Origin: PALSA-505 sp963699015
Lineage (GTDB): Bacteria > Actinomycetota > Actinomycetes > Streptosporangiales > Streptosporangiaceae
Direction: 5' to 3'
Length of the DNA stretch: 64,000 nt
Assembly: GCA_963699015.1 (NCBI GenBank)
Contig: CAVOSX010000001.1
Location: forward strand, 744,001 to 808,000
The notes beneath the pieces are model-generated. The model had not been told where the DNA came from. It worked only from the letters and a program-made list of their open reading frames with translations, and made no database searches. The position numbers and the translations under genes are program-made. Of the stretch, positions 9,089 through 17,749 are shown piece by piece. Every line of letters starts with the position of its first letter. Within the stretch, counting starts at the first letter, position 1.

Positions 9089-9595
9089 CTACAGTTTCAC
9101 CGGCCCGGCTGCCTTGATGATCTGCTGGAAGGCGACCGGCGGCTTGTTCCTGACGCACTTGCCGCCCGAGCGGGCGCCGACGCCGAGGATGCTCACCTGG
9201 TACTTGCCGCTGCCGCTGATCCCGGCGTACTTGCCGGTACCGCCGGACAGCTTGTAGGTGCCGTGCTGGTTGATGGTCATCAGGCAGGTCTTCGGGTTGA
9301 AGGACTGCGACCCCGTGCCCTTGGAATGCGCGATCTTGAACGAGCCGCCGGGGAACACGGCCGTGTCGACCTTGTTGCCCCCGTGGTCGACGCCGCCGGC
9401 GGTGAACACGCCGCGGGCGATGATGCTGGAGGTGGAGGAGGTGGCGGAGGTGGACATGAGCTGGAACTGCTCGACCCCTGAGACGCGGGCCGCGTGCGGC
9501 GCGGCGGCCGCGACCGCGACACCCGACATCGCGATGGCCCCGGCGACGGCGACGGCGCCGACGGCGCCGAGCAGCCGGCTACGGACTTTCAGCAT
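9089..9595 (-). CDS. Small secreted protein, unknown function
   Basis: The 168-residue product has a clear signal peptide: MLKVRSRLL, a long hydrophobic core (GAVGAVAVAGAIAMSGVAVA) and an alanine-rich cleavage site near residue 32. The mature region is rich in glycine, serine and threonine with a repeated GGTGKYAGISGSGKY element (about 116-130). That element resembles the beta-strand turns of small barrel proteins such as allene-oxide-cyclase-like folds. Two cysteines, in KTCLMTI and GKCVRNK, could pair. The ATG at 9595 follows GGGGAGAACC. A promoter and operator resembling those in front of the gene at 12578 lie upstream, so control by the adjacent LAL regulator is inferred. Confidence 0.65.
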   Translation of the reverse strand: MLKVRSRLLGAVGAVAVAGAIAMSGVAVAAAAPHAARVSGVEQFQLMSTSATSSTSSIIARGVFTAGGVDHGGNKVDTAVFPGGSFKIAHSKGTGSQSFNPKTCLMTINQHGTYKLSGGTGKYAGISGSGKYQVSILGVGARSGGKCVRNKPPVAFQQIIKAAGPVKL

Positions 9596-9659
9596 GATGG
9601 TTCTCCCCGAGTGCTCGGTGGACGGTCCCGGACGCTGCGCCGGGAACCCTGATGCACGG

Positions 9660-9711
9660 ACACTACGGATACCGCGGTCCGTGCGTGAACGCGGAAACCC
9701 ACAGGTTTTGG
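9660..9711 (-). promoter_or_regulatory. Promoter with LAL-type operator upstream of the secreted-protein gene
   Basis: Read on the minus strand, an imperfect dyad CCAAAACCTGTGG (9711-9699) is followed by TTTCCGCGTTCAC. In that segment GTTCAC (9690-9685) can act as -35, with TAGTGT (9665-9660) as -10 after a 19-bp spacer. The 27 bases 9685-9711 match 22 of 27 bases of the inverted copy at 12521-12547. The site also lies 49 bp upstream of the LAL start at 9760, so it could control both directions. Confidence 0.55.
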
Positions 9712-9759
9712 ACAGCTCGTCCGGAGCCCTCGCCCAGTCGGCGCACGTATTCTCTTGCC

Positions 9760-12567
9760 ATGCGGGGGGACGTATTCGGCCGTGACGCCGAGCTGGGGGC
9801 GCTTGACGGGTTCCTCGCCGGGCTCTCGTCGGGCTCCGCGGCGGTGGTGCTGGCCGGAACCGCCGGCGCCGGGAAGTCCACCCTGCTGCAGGCGGGGTTA
9901 GAGAAGGCCGACAGCCTCGGGTACACGACGCTGCGGACGTCGCCGTCGCACAGCGACATGCGGCTGGCCTTCGCGGGCCTGGCCGACCTGCTCGGGCCGC
10001 GGCTCGATGCGGTTCTGGCCGGGCTTCCGGCCCCGCAACGGCACGCGCTCGGCGTCGCGCTGCTGATCGAAGAGGCGTCGTCGGTACCGCCGGAACCGCG
10101 GGTGATCGCGGCGGCGTTTCGGACCGCGCTGTTGCTGCTGGCGGCCCGGGCACCGGTCTTGATGGTCATCGACGACGTGCAATGGCTCGATGCCCCGACC
10201 GCAGCGGCCGTCGGGTTCGCGGTGCGGCGGCTCGCCGCCGAGCCGGTCGGCCTGCTCTGCGCCCAGCGCGTCGAGGCCGGATCGCCCGCCGGGCCGCCGC
10301 TCGAGCTGGACCGGGCCCGGCTGGACACCGAGGTGCTGTCGCTGGGCGGCTTGAGCGTCGGGGCGCTGCATCACCTGCTGCGCACGCGGCTGGACACGTC
10401 GTTCTCGCACCCGGCGCTGCGCCGGATCGAGGCGGAATCGGCGGGCAACCCGTTCATTGCACTGGAAATCGGCCGCGCCCTGGTCCGGCGGGGCATCACC
10501 CGGCCGGCCAGCGGGCCGCTGCCCGTGCCGGCCACGCTGGCCGGGCTGGTCGGCGAGCGGCTGCGCGAGCTGTCCACCGCCGCGATACGCGCGCTGGAGG
10601 CGGTCGCGATCATGCCAGGCGCGCCGCTGGACCGGTACCTCGCGGCCGCCGTGGCCGCAGACGACCTGGACGCCGCCGTCGCCGCGGGGGTGCTGGACGC
10701 CGGCGCCGGACGGATGCGCTTTTCCCACCCGCTGCTTGAATCGGCGGTGCTGGCCGCGATCCCGCCTGCCCGGCGCCGCGGGCTGCACGCCTTCGCCGCG
10801 GCCAGCGCGGCCGAGCCCGAGCAGCGGGCGCGTCACCAGGCGCTGGCCGCCGACGGCCCGTCGGACTCGATCGCGGCCGCGCTCGACGACGCGGCCCGGA
10901 CGGCTGAGCTTCGCGGCGCGCCCGCCACGGCCGCGGAATTGCTGGAGCTCGCGGCCTCGGTGACCCCGGCCGGCGACGCCGAAGCGACCCACCGCCGGCT
11001 GCTCGCCGCGGGCAGGCTGCTCGCGCTGGCAGGCGAGACCCGCGCCGCGGCGGACGTCCTGAACCGGCTGGCCGCCCGCACCCCCCCGGGCCCGCGGCAC
11101 GCCGAGGTGGTGGCGTACCTCGGCTGGAACAGCGAGGAGGATTTCGAGGGCTCGACCCGGCTGCTGGAACAGGCGCTGGCGGAGGCGGATGGCGCCCCCG
11201 TGCTCAGCGCCAACATCCGGCTGTTCCTCGCCGACACCTGGGCCATCCGGGGCGACATCGCGACGGCACGCGCGGAGATGGGTCACGCGCTCGCGCACGC
11301 CGAGCAGGCCGCCGATCCCGGGCTGCTGGCGACCGTGCTCGCGCAGGCCTTCCTGTTCGACTGGATCGGCGGCTGCGAGGCCGGCGATGACCAGCTCGAG
11401 CGGGCGCTGGAACTCGAGCGCGGCCTGGGCTCGCTGGGTCTGCTGGGGCCGCCCAGCATGGCCGCTGGCCTGTACCTGATGGGCGTGGGCCGCCTGGACG
11501 AGGCGCGGGACGCATTTGACCGCGCGCTGGCCCGCGCGGAGGCCGAGGGGGTGGAGTACACCCGGTCGGACGTGCTGCTGCGGCTGTCGCTGATCGCTTC
11601 GCGGACCGGCGACCCGTGCCGGGGCGCCGAACTGGGCCAGGCCGCCCTGGAGATCGCCGAGCAGCTCGACCTCGGCCAGCTCACCAGCGCGGTGCTGTTC
11701 GGATGCGGGTTCGCGGCGCTCCAGCTGGGCCGGCCTGACCAGGTCCGGGCGCTGGCCCAGCGCGGACTTGAGCTTTCCTGCCGGGTCGGCGACCGGGTGT
11801 ACCTGCTCTGCCACCAGGCCCTGCTCGGGTCGCTTGACCTGGCCCGCGGCGATCACGCGGCGGCAGCCGCGCGGCTGCGGCCGCTGGCCGGCCCGCTAGC
11901 CGGGGTCGGCCGCCGCCCGAACACCCAGAGCATCGCCCCGGACATGATCGAGGCGCTGATCGGCGCGGGCGACCTGGACGGGGCCGCCGCGCTGCTGGCC
12001 GGGATCGAGCACCGCTACCAGGATCCGGTCACGGCCGCGGCCGCCGCCCGCTGCCGCGGCGCGCTCGCCGCGGCCCGCGGGGATCTCGCCGGCGCTGTTG
12101 CCGAACTCACCAGGGCCTTGCGGCTGGGCGAGCTGATCACCCGCGACCCGGTGGAGTGCGGCCGGACCATGCTGGTGCTCGGCGGGGTGCAGCGGCGGCT
12201 CAAGCAGCGCCGTTCGGCCCGCGAGACGCTCGGCGCGGCGATCGCGCTGTTCGAGGAAGCGCAGGCCGCGCTGTGGGCTGCCAGGGCCGCCGAGGAGCTG
12301 GCCAGGGTCAGCGGCCGCGCGGCCGGTACCGGTGAGCTCACCACCACCGAGCAGCGGGTGGCCGAGCTGATCGCCCGGGGCATGAGCAACCGGGCCGCGG
12401 CCGCGGAGCTGTTCGTCACGGTCAGGACCGTCGAGTCCACCCTGACCAAGATCTACGCCAAGCTCGGCGTGCAGTCGCGCACCCAGCTCGCCGGCCTGCT
12501 GAGTGACCGGGGTAACAAGCCACAAGCTGTGGATCTCCGCGTTTACCCCGGGGCGCCGCGGTCCTAG
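9760..12567 (+). CDS. LAL-family (large ATP-binding LuxR) transcriptional regulator
   Basis: This 935-residue protein has an N-terminal AAA/STAND ATPase with Walker A GTAGAGKST (residues 33-41) and Walker B VLMVIDDVQWLD (about 128-139). A long alanine-rich TPR-like helical region follows (about 350-850), and a C-terminal LuxR/GerE helix-turn-helix (TTTEQRVAELIARGMSN to KIYAKLGVQSRTQLAGLL, about 858-920). LAL proteins are usually pathway activators that respond to small ligands such as maltose or polyketide intermediates. I chose the ATG at 9760 because homology to the GRDAEL start of the ATPase begins there; an earlier in-frame ATG at 9652 would run through the predicted operator. Matching operator elements lie just upstream and in its own 3' end before the next gene, so autoregulation and local activation are likely. 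Confidence 0.9.
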   Translation: MRGDVFGRDAELGALDGFLAGLSSGSAAVVLAGTAGAGKSTLLQAGLEKADSLGYTTLRTSPSHSDMRLAFAGLADLLGPRLDAVLAGLPAPQRHALGVALLIEEASSVPPEPRVIAAAFRTALLLLAARAPVLMVIDDVQWLDAPTAAAVGFAVRRLAAEPVGLLCAQRVEAGSPAGPPLELDRARLDTEVLSLGGLSVGALHHLLRTRLDTSFSHPALRRIEAESAGNPFIALEIGRALVRRGITRPASGPLPVPATLAGLVGERLRELSTAAIRALEAVAIMPGAPLDRYLAAAVAADDLDAAVAAGVLDAGAGRMRFSHPLLESAVLAAIPPARRRGLHAFAAASAAEPEQRARHQALAADGPSDSIAAALDDAARTAELRGAPATAAELLELAASVTPAGDAEATHRRLLAAGRLLALAGETRAAADVLNRLAARTPPGPRHAEVVAYLGWNSEEDFEGSTRLLEQALAEADGAPVLSANIRLFLADTWAIRGDIATARAEMGHALAHAEQAADPGLLATVLAQAFLFDWIGGCEAGDDQLERALELERGLGSLGLLGPPSMAAGLYLMGVGRLDEARDAFDRALARAEAEGVEYTRSDVLLRLSLIASRTGDPCRGAELGQAALEIAEQLDLGQLTSAVLFGCGFAALQLGRPDQVRALAQRGLELSCRVGDRVYLLCHQALLGSLDLARGDHAAAAARLRPLAGPLAGVGRRPNTQSIAPDMIEALIGAGDLDGAAALLAGIEHRYQDPVTAAAAARCRGALAAARGDLAGAVAELTRALRLGELITRDPVECGRTMLVLGGVQRRLKQRRSARETLGAAIALFEEAQAALWAARAAEELARVSGRAAGTGELTTTEQRVAELIARGMSNRAAAAELFVTVRTVESTLTKIYAKLGVQSRTQLAGLLSDRGNKPQAVDLRVYPGAPRS

Positions 12568-12570
12568 GTT
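12520..12570 (+). promoter_or_regulatory. Promoter with perfect dyad operator, leaderless start
   Basis: CCACAAGCTGTGG (12520-12532) is a perfect dyad around AGC. It is followed by GTTTAC (12541-12546, -35-like), an 18-bp spacer and TAGGTT (12565-12570, -10-like). The ATG of the next gene begins 8 bases after the -10 element, so the transcript would start at or within a base of the start codon (leaderless mRNA). The element lies within the last codons of the LAL gene and matches the inverted copy at 9685-9711. Confidence 0.6.
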
Positions 12571-12577
12571 GCGGTAC

Positions 12578-12859
12578 ATGCGCTACCTCGCCGAGTTCTA
12601 CCTCCCGCACCACGACGCCGACCTGGCCGGCCTGGCCAGGCGGGCCCGCGCGGGCGCGGAGCAGTCCAGCCGCGCCGGCCCGGCCGTGCGCTTCGTCAGC
12701 GCGATCCACGCGCCCGCGGACGAAAGCTGCTTCGCCATCTACGATGCCGATTCGCCGGCCGGGGTCAGCGCGGCCGGATCGCTGGCCGGGATCGCGTTCG
12801 ACCGGATCGTCGAGGTCGCCGTGCAGGAAGCGGACGACGCGGCCGGCGAGGCCGGCTAG
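12578..12859 (+). CDS. DUF4242-like small protein
   Basis: The 93-residue product begins MRYLAEFYLP and contains SCFAIYDADSP (about 50-60) and a C-terminal FDRIVEV segment. This is the spacing seen in the DUF4242 (SCO4226-like, sometimes nickel-binding) ferredoxin-fold family. No signal peptide or membrane segment is present. No ribosome binding site is visible, consistent with the predicted leaderless transcript. It lies 10 bases after the LAL regulator stop and is followed 20 bases later by a methyltransferase, so the two may be co-transcribed. Family assignment is from pattern only. Confidence 0.6.
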   Translation: MRYLAEFYLPHHDADLAGLARRARAGAEQSSRAGPAVRFVSAIHAPADESCFAIYDADSPAGVSAAGSLAGIAFDRIVEVAVQEADDAAGEAG

Positions 12860-12879
12860 CTGCCCGGTACGCTCGACAG

Positions 12880-13539
12880 ATGGCCCGCAGCACCGAACAG
12901 CTCAGCCCTGAACTGAACGCCTACCTGGTCGCGCACAGCAGCCCGGTGGATCCGGTGCTGGCCGCGCTGGCCGCCGAGACGCAACGGCGCTACCCGGACA
13001 GCGCCCAGATGCAGATCGGCCCGGAGCAGGGCACGTTCATGACCCTGCTCACCCGCCTGTCCGGCGCCCGGCGCGGCCTGGAGGTCGGTACCTTCACCGG
13101 GTACTCCTCGATCTGCATCGCGCGCGGCCTGGCCGACGGCGGACGGTTGATCTGCTGTGACGTCAGCGAGGAGTGGACATCGCTGGCCCGGGCCTACTGG
13201 GACCGGGCCGGGGTGGCCGACCGGGTGGAGCTGCGGCTGGGCCCTGCGCTGGACACGCTGCGCGCGCTGCCCGCCGAGGCCGCCTTCGATCTCGCGTTCA
13301 TCGACGCGGACAAGGGCGGCTACATCGGCTACTGGGATGAGGTCGTGCCCAGGATCAAGCCGGGCGGCAGCGTCCTGGTGGACAACACCTTCTCGCACGG
13401 CCGGGTGGTCGACGCCGGCAACCGCGAAGCCTCTGTCCAGGCGATCAGGGACTTCAACGACCACGCGGCGGACGACGACCGGGTGGACCTGGTCATGCTG
13501 CCGGTCGGCGACGGCCTCACCCTGGCGCGCAGGCGGTAG
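12880..13539 (+). CDS. SAM-dependent O-methyltransferase (COMT-like)
   Basis: The 219-residue protein fits the small class I, metal-dependent O-methyltransferase family (catechol/caffeoyl-CoA type). It has the SAM-binding LEVGTFTGYSSICIARGL (residues 67-84), the acidic ICCDVS at the ribose site, and FDLAFIDADKGGYIGYWD (about 128-145), whose aspartates bind the divalent metal. GGSVLVDNTFSHGRV completes the site. Length is normal. It probably methylates a catechol or similar hydroxylated small molecule; the substrate is not predictable. It follows the DUF4242-like gene closely and may belong to the LAL-controlled transcript. Confidence 0.9.
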   Translation: MARSTEQLSPELNAYLVAHSSPVDPVLAALAAETQRRYPDSAQMQIGPEQGTFMTLLTRLSGARRGLEVGTFTGYSSICIARGLADGGRLICCDVSEEWTSLARAYWDRAGVADRVELRLGPALDTLRALPAEAAFDLAFIDADKGGYIGYWDEVVPRIKPGGSVLVDNTFSHGRVVDAGNREASVQAIRDFNDHAADDDRVDLVMLPVGDGLTLARRR

Positions 13540-13565
13540 GGCGGCCCCGGGCTAGGCTGGGCCGG

Positions 13566-14237
13566 GTGGGCACCAGCGCCGGCACGGGTCCCGGGGAGAT
13601 CACGCCGGACGGCTGCGCGGTCGAGTTCTACGCGCTGCTGCCGGCCATGGGCGAGGCGCCGATCGTGCACGCCGCGGTGCCCGCGGACGCGTCGATTCTC
13701 GAGCTGGGCTGCGGGACCGGCCGGATCCTGCGCGCGCTGGCCGAGCTCGGGCACCCGGTGCTTGGCGTGGACGAGTCGGCCGCGATGCTCGACCGGGCCG
13801 CCGGCCTGCCCACCGTGTGCTCGCCGATCGAGACGCTGCGCCTGGACCGCACCTTCGGTGCCGTCCTGCTGGCCAGCACGATGATCAACACCAACCCGGC
13901 GCAGCGGCGCGCGTTCCTGGCCGCCTGCGGACGGCACGCCGGCCCCGGCGGCGTCGTCGTGATCCAGCAGACCGCGCCCGCCTGGTTCGGCGACGGCGAG
14001 CCGTCGCAGGCCGAGGTCGAGGGCATCCGGCGGGTCGTCCGCTCGGTGCGCCGCACCGAGCGGTACGCGGACGTGGTCGTGGAGTACCGCGTCGGCGACC
14101 GGACCTGGACGCACGCCTTCCGGCCGCACCAGATCAGCGAGCAGGAACTCGCGGCGGACCTCGCGGCGGCCGGCCTGGAGTTCGGCCGGTGGCTCACCGG
14201 TGACCGGGCCTGGTTCACCGCGGTGCCGGCCCGCTAG
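13566..14237 (+). CDS. Class I SAM-dependent methyltransferase
   Basis: The 223-residue protein starts at a GTG at 13566. It has the canonical SAM-binding ILELGCGTGRILRALAELG (about residues 43-61), the acidic loop VLGVDESAAML (about 65-75) and a post-motif region with QQTAPAWFGDG. The fold is a general methyltransferase (Methyltransf_25-like) and the substrate is unknown. It begins 26 bases after the COMT-like gene in the same direction and probably shares its transcript. Confidence 0.82.
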   Translation: MGTSAGTGPGEITPDGCAVEFYALLPAMGEAPIVHAAVPADASILELGCGTGRILRALAELGHPVLGVDESAAMLDRAAGLPTVCSPIETLRLDRTFGAVLLASTMINTNPAQRRAFLAACGRHAGPGGVVVIQQTAPAWFGDGEPSQAEVEGIRRVVRSVRRTERYADVVVEYRVGDRTWTHAFRPHQISEQELAADLAAAGLEFGRWLTGDRAWFTAVPAR

Positions 14238-14346
14238 CCGCCGCCCCGCGGCCAGCCGGAACGCCCGGACAAAGCGCCCCGCGGATGGCACCATGGACCT
14301 GCTGGCCGCGGACCTGCCGGCCTGCTGTCCTCGCGATGGAGAGCCG

Positions 14347-15120
14347 ATGGGCGCGCCGACTGACCCGGTCTACCTGCGCGTCCTCGCGGATCTGCGCGCC
14401 CAGATCCGCAACGGCGTGCTCGCGCCGGGGGCCAGGGTGCCGTCCCGCAACGCGATCATGGCCAGGTACGGGGTAGGCGAGACGGCCGCCAAGCACGCGC
14501 TGCAGGTGCTCGCGGCCGAGGGACTGATCGAGGCCAGGGCCGGGTCCGGGTCCTACGTGCGCCGGATCCCGGCCGTGCGCCTGCTGGAGCACGACCGGCT
14601 GCACTTCCCCGGTTCCCCGTTCGGCCTGCCGGCCCAGGCCAACGGGGAGGCGGCGCGGATGGGGTGGGAGCACCGCGCCGAGCAGGTGCGGGCGCCCGCC
14701 CCGGTGGCGCGGCGGCTGCGGCTGGAACCCGGTGATGACCTGGTGATGCGCACCAGCTACCTGCTCACGGCCGACGGGACACCGGTCCAGCTGGCCACCA
14801 GCTACGAACCCGTGGCCATCACGGCGGGCACGGCGGTGCTGCTGCCCGAGCAGGGGCAGTTCGCCGGCCGCGGCGTGATCACCCGGATGGGCGCCATCGG
14901 GATCCAGGTGGACCAGGTGACCGAGGAAATCGCGGTCAGGCCGTCGCAGCCGGCCGAGGCCGGCCTGCTGGCCGTCGCGCCGGGGGCGGCGTTGATCTGT
15001 GTCGAGCGGGCGCACCTCGCGGGCAACCGGGTGGTCGAGGTCAGCGACATCGTCATCCCGGCCAGCCAGTACAAGCTCAGGTACCGCATCCCCGTGACGC
15101 GTTCGGAGGGACTCGTGTGA
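14347..15120 (+). CDS. GntR/HutC-family regulator with UTRA domain
   Basis: The 257-residue protein has an N-terminal winged helix (residues about 7-75: VYLRVLADLRAQIRNGVL, PSRNAIMARYGVGETAAKHALQVLAAEGLIEARAGSGSYV). A C-terminal UTRA ligand-binding domain follows (about 100-250) with LRLEPGDDLVMRTSYLL and the closing SDIVIPASQY segment. HutC-type regulators usually repress and respond to sugars, amino acids or histidine-pathway intermediates. The start at 14347 has GGAGAG upstream. Its stop overlaps the GTG of the hydrolase gene (GTGA), so the two are probably co-translated, suggesting that the ligand is linked to the hydrolase substrate. Confidence 0.88.
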   Translation: MGAPTDPVYLRVLADLRAQIRNGVLAPGARVPSRNAIMARYGVGETAAKHALQVLAAEGLIEARAGSGSYVRRIPAVRLLEHDRLHFPGSPFGLPAQANGEAARMGWEHRAEQVRAPAPVARRLRLEPGDDLVMRTSYLLTADGTPVQLATSYEPVAITAGTAVLLPEQGQFAGRGVITRMGAIGIQVDQVTEEIAVRPSQPAEAGLLAVAPGAALICVERAHLAGNRVVEVSDIVIPASQYKLRYRIPVTRSEGLV

Positions 15121-16226
15121 GCACCGGCCAGAGCACACAGCAGGATCCGCGGGTCGCCGCGGCGCTGACCCACTGGGCGCCGCGGTTCGTGTCGAACGGC
15201 ACGGACTACCCGGACTTCCAGGCCACGCTGAGCCGGATCACCCGGTGGGATGACTGGTGCCGCGAATGGGGCCGGACCGCCGAGGGGTACGAGCGGCTGG
15301 CGCGGCGGGCCGAGGCCGATGGCCACCCGGTCACCGCGGGCGGCGCGTGGCGCCGCGCGGCCCTGTGCTGGCACTGGGGCAAGTTCGTCTTCGTCGATCA
15401 CCCGGACGAGCAGCGCGCGGCCCACGATGCCGCGGTGGCGTGCTACCTGCGGGGCGCGGGGACGCTCACCCCGCCGGCCGAGCGGGTGGAAATCCCGTAC
15501 GCGGTGCGTCGCGCCGAAGGCGCGCCGGCAAGCACCTCGCTGGCCGGCTACCTGCGCGTGCCGGCGGCCGGGCGGCCGCCGGCCGTGGTCGTGATGGTGC
15601 CCGGGCTCGACTCGGTGAAGGAGGAACTGCAGGCCACCGCGGACTACTTCCTGCGGCGCGGACTGGCCACGCTCGCGATCGACGGTCCCGGGCAGGGCGA
15701 GAGCGAGTACCGGCTGCCGATCGAGCCCGGCTACGAGCGGGTGGCCACCGCCGTGACCGACTTCCTGGCCGGCCGCGATGACATCGACCCGGGCCGGATC
15801 GGGCTGATGGGCGTCAGCCTGGGCGGCTACTACGCGGCCCGCTGCGCCGCCTACGAGCCGCGGCTGCGGGCGGCGGTGGCGCTAGCCGGGCCGTACCGGT
15901 TCGACCTGGACTGGGATACCCGCCCGCCGCAGAGCCGCGCAACGTTCCAGCAGCGGTCAGGAGCCGGCAGCCCGCAGGAGGCCAGGCAGCGGGCGGCGGC
16001 GCTCACGCTGGAGCAAGCAGCGCCGCGGATCACCATCCCGTTGCTGGTCGTGCACGGTCAGCGGGACCGGATGGTGCTGCCGGAGCAGGCCGAGCGGCTT
16101 GCCGCGGAGGCGCCCGGCGCGGAGCTGATGATGTACCCGCAGGGCAATCACGGCGTCACGAACCAGGCGTTCGAGTCCCGGTCGCTGATGGCGGACTGGC
16201 TGGCGGGCCATCTGGGTCCTGGCTGA
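15117..16226 (+). CDS. Alpha/beta hydrolase (FrsA/DUF1100-like)
   Basis: The 369-residue protein has an N-terminal helical cap (about 1-130) and a C-terminal alpha/beta-hydrolase core. The oxyanion region is VVVMVPGLDSVKEEL, the nucleophile elbow is MGVSLGGYYA (serine near 231), the acid is in VHGQRDRMVLPEQ, and the histidine is in PQGNHGVTN. This layout matches the FrsA/2,6-dihydroxypseudooxynicotine-hydrolase group, which cleaves C-C or ester bonds in small molecules. It starts with a GTG overlapping the GntR stop. Its last 71 bases overlap the convergent livF gene. Confidence 0.85.
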   Translation: MSTGQSTQQDPRVAAALTHWAPRFVSNGTDYPDFQATLSRITRWDDWCREWGRTAEGYERLARRAEADGHPVTAGGAWRRAALCWHWGKFVFVDHPDEQRAAHDAAVACYLRGAGTLTPPAERVEIPYAVRRAEGAPASTSLAGYLRVPAAGRPPAVVVMVPGLDSVKEELQATADYFLRRGLATLAIDGPGQGESEYRLPIEPGYERVATAVTDFLAGRDDIDPGRIGLMGVSLGGYYAARCAAYEPRLRAAVALAGPYRFDLDWDTRPPQSRATFQQRSGAGSPQEARQRAAALTLEQAAPRITIPLLVVHGQRDRMVLPEQAERLAAEAPGAELMMYPQGNHGVTNQAFESRSLMADWLAGHLGPG

Positions 16227-16980
16227 CCGGCACCGAGCCGCCCAGGTAGAGCGCGCCGATCTCGGGATGCTCCAGCACTTCCCGGCCGCTGCCGGACAGC
16301 CGCACCCGGCCGTTCTCCAGTACCAGCCCGTGGGTGGACAGCCGGAGTCCGGCCCGGGCATTCTGCTCGACCAGCAGGATCGTCTTGCCCCGTGCGTTCA
16401 TCATCCGGATGGCGCTGAAGACCGACCTGAGCACCTTCGGCGCCAGGCCCATGGACGGCTCGTCGAGGATGACCAGGGACGGGTCCAGCATCAGGCAGCG
16501 GGCGAATTCCACCAGCCGCTGCTGGCCGCCGGACAGGCTGCCCGCCTTCTGGCCCAGCCAGCCGGTCACCTGCGGGAAGGTTTCAAGCACCCCGGCGAAC
16601 CGCTGCGCCACCAGCCGCCGGTCGCTCAGGATGTACCCGCCGAGCGTGATGTTGTCCCGCACCGTCATGTCACGGAACAGGCTGTGGTTCTGCGGCACCT
16701 GCACCACGCCCAGCTGCAGGATCTTGCGCGGGCTCTTGCCGGTCAGCTCCTCGCCGCGCAGCGCTATCCGGCCGGCCCGCGGCCGGAGCAGGCCGCTGAT
16801 CGCCCCGAGCAGGGTCGATTTCCCCGCCCCGTTCGGGCCGACCACGCAGGTGATCCCGCCGTCGACGACGGTCAGGGAAACCCCGCTCAGCACGTCGCTG
16901 CCGCCGTAGCCGACCGACAGGTCGTCCACGACGAGGGCCGGCTTCGGCTGGTCAGGCTGGGATGTCACTGTCGCCTTCAT
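16156..16980 (-). CDS. livF: Branched-chain amino acid type ABC transporter ATPase LivF
   Basis: The 274-residue protein is the second ATPase of a HAAT-family importer. It has Walker A GPNGAGKST (residues 48-56), Q-loop VQVPQN, signature LSGGQQRLVEFAR, Walker B LVILDEPSMGLAP and the H-region LLVEQNAR. These are characteristic of LivF rather than LivG. A proline/serine-rich tail of about 25 residues is extra. Its start overlaps the livG 3' end by 29 bp and its own 3' end runs antisense into the hydrolase gene, so the operon ends without a visible terminator. Confidence 0.93.
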   Translation of the reverse strand: MKATVTSQPDQPKPALVVDDLSVGYGGSDVLSGVSLTVVDGGITCVVGPNGAGKSTLLGAISGLLRPRAGRIALRGEELTGKSPRKILQLGVVQVPQNHSLFRDMTVRDNITLGGYILSDRRLVAQRFAGVLETFPQVTGWLGQKAGSLSGGQQRLVEFARCLMLDPSLVILDEPSMGLAPKVLRSVFSAIRMMNARGKTILLVEQNARAGLRLSTHGLVLENGRVRLSGSGREVLEHPEIGALYLGGSVPVSQDPDGPPASPPSATGTRTPGS

Positions 16981-17749
16981 CGGTTCCGAGGTAAGCGTCG
17001 AGCACGCGGTGATCGGTGCGGATCACCTCGGGCGGTCCGGTCACGACCGGCGTGCCGTTGTCGATGACCGTCACCCGGTCGCACAGGCCCATCACGAACT
17101 CCATGTTGTGCTCGACGATGAGGAACGTGGTTCCCTCCTGGTTCAGGTCCCGGATCCGCTCGGCGATGACGCCGATCAGGGTGAGGTTCACCCCGCCGGC
17201 CGGCTCGTCCAGCAGCACGATGTCCGGGTTGGCGATCAGCACGTAGGACAGCTCCAGCAGCTTGCGCTGCCCGTACGACAGCGTGCCGGCCAGGGCGCCG
17301 GCGTGCCGCGCGATCCCGGTGAACTCCAGCAGCTCCATGGCGCGGCGCCGGGTGGCAGGGCCGCCGGCCCGGGCCAGCCGGTTACGCAGACCGCCGAGGC
17401 CCCGCCCGGAGCCGTTCGGAAGCTGGTCGTGATGCCCGGCCGCGACGATCATGTTCTCCATCACGGTGAGCCGCGGGAAGACCCGGGTCAGCTGGAAGGT
17501 GCGGCCGATGCCGGAGCGGAACACGCGGTCCGGGGACGCGTTGGTGATGTCGGCGTCGCGGATGTAGACCTGGCCGCGGTCCACCCGCTCGTAGCCGCTG
17601 ATCACGTTGAACAGCGTGGTCTTGCCGGAGCCGTTCGGGCCGATCAGGCCCGCGATGCTGCCCTCTTCGATCTCGACCGTGCAGTCGGACAGCGCCTGCA
17701 CGCCGCCGAACGCCTTGGACACGCCCTCGGCCCGCAGCAGCGCGGTCAC
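16952..17749 (-). CDS. livG: Branched-chain amino acid type ABC transporter ATPase LivG
   Basis: The 265-residue protein starts at a GTG at 17749, overlapping the livM stop (GTGA). It has Walker A GPNGSGKTT (residues 37-45), the LivG-type GIGRTFQLTRVF Q-loop (about 80-91), signature LSYGQRKLLELSYV, Walker B IVLLDEPAGGVN, and FLIVEHNMEFVM. It powers the same importer as LivF. It is complete and normal in length. Confidence 0.93.
   Translation of the reverse strand: MTALLRAEGVSKAFGGVQALSDCTVEIEEGSIAGLIGPNGSGKTTLFNVISGYERVDRGQVYIRDADITNASPDRVFRSGIGRTFQLTRVFPRLTVMENMIVAAGHHDQLPNGSGRGLGGLRNRLARAGGPATRRRAMELLEFTGIARHAGALAGTLSYGQRKLLELSYVLIANPDIVLLDEPAGGVNLTLIGVIAERIRDLNQEGTTFLIVEHNMEFVMGLCDRVTVIDNGTPVVTGPPEVIRTDHRVLDAYLGTDEGDSDIPA

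Noticed and set aside
16160..16190. GTTCGAGTCCCGG resembling a tRNA T-loop
   Set aside because: It lies in the alpha/beta hydrolase coding region, and no cloverleaf partner stems or acceptor are visible around it.
12578..16226. Methyltransferase/regulator/hydrolase group as a secondary-metabolite cluster
   Set aside because: No core biosynthetic gene (PKS, NRPS, terpene synthase, lanthipeptide or other) is present; the genes are better described singly.
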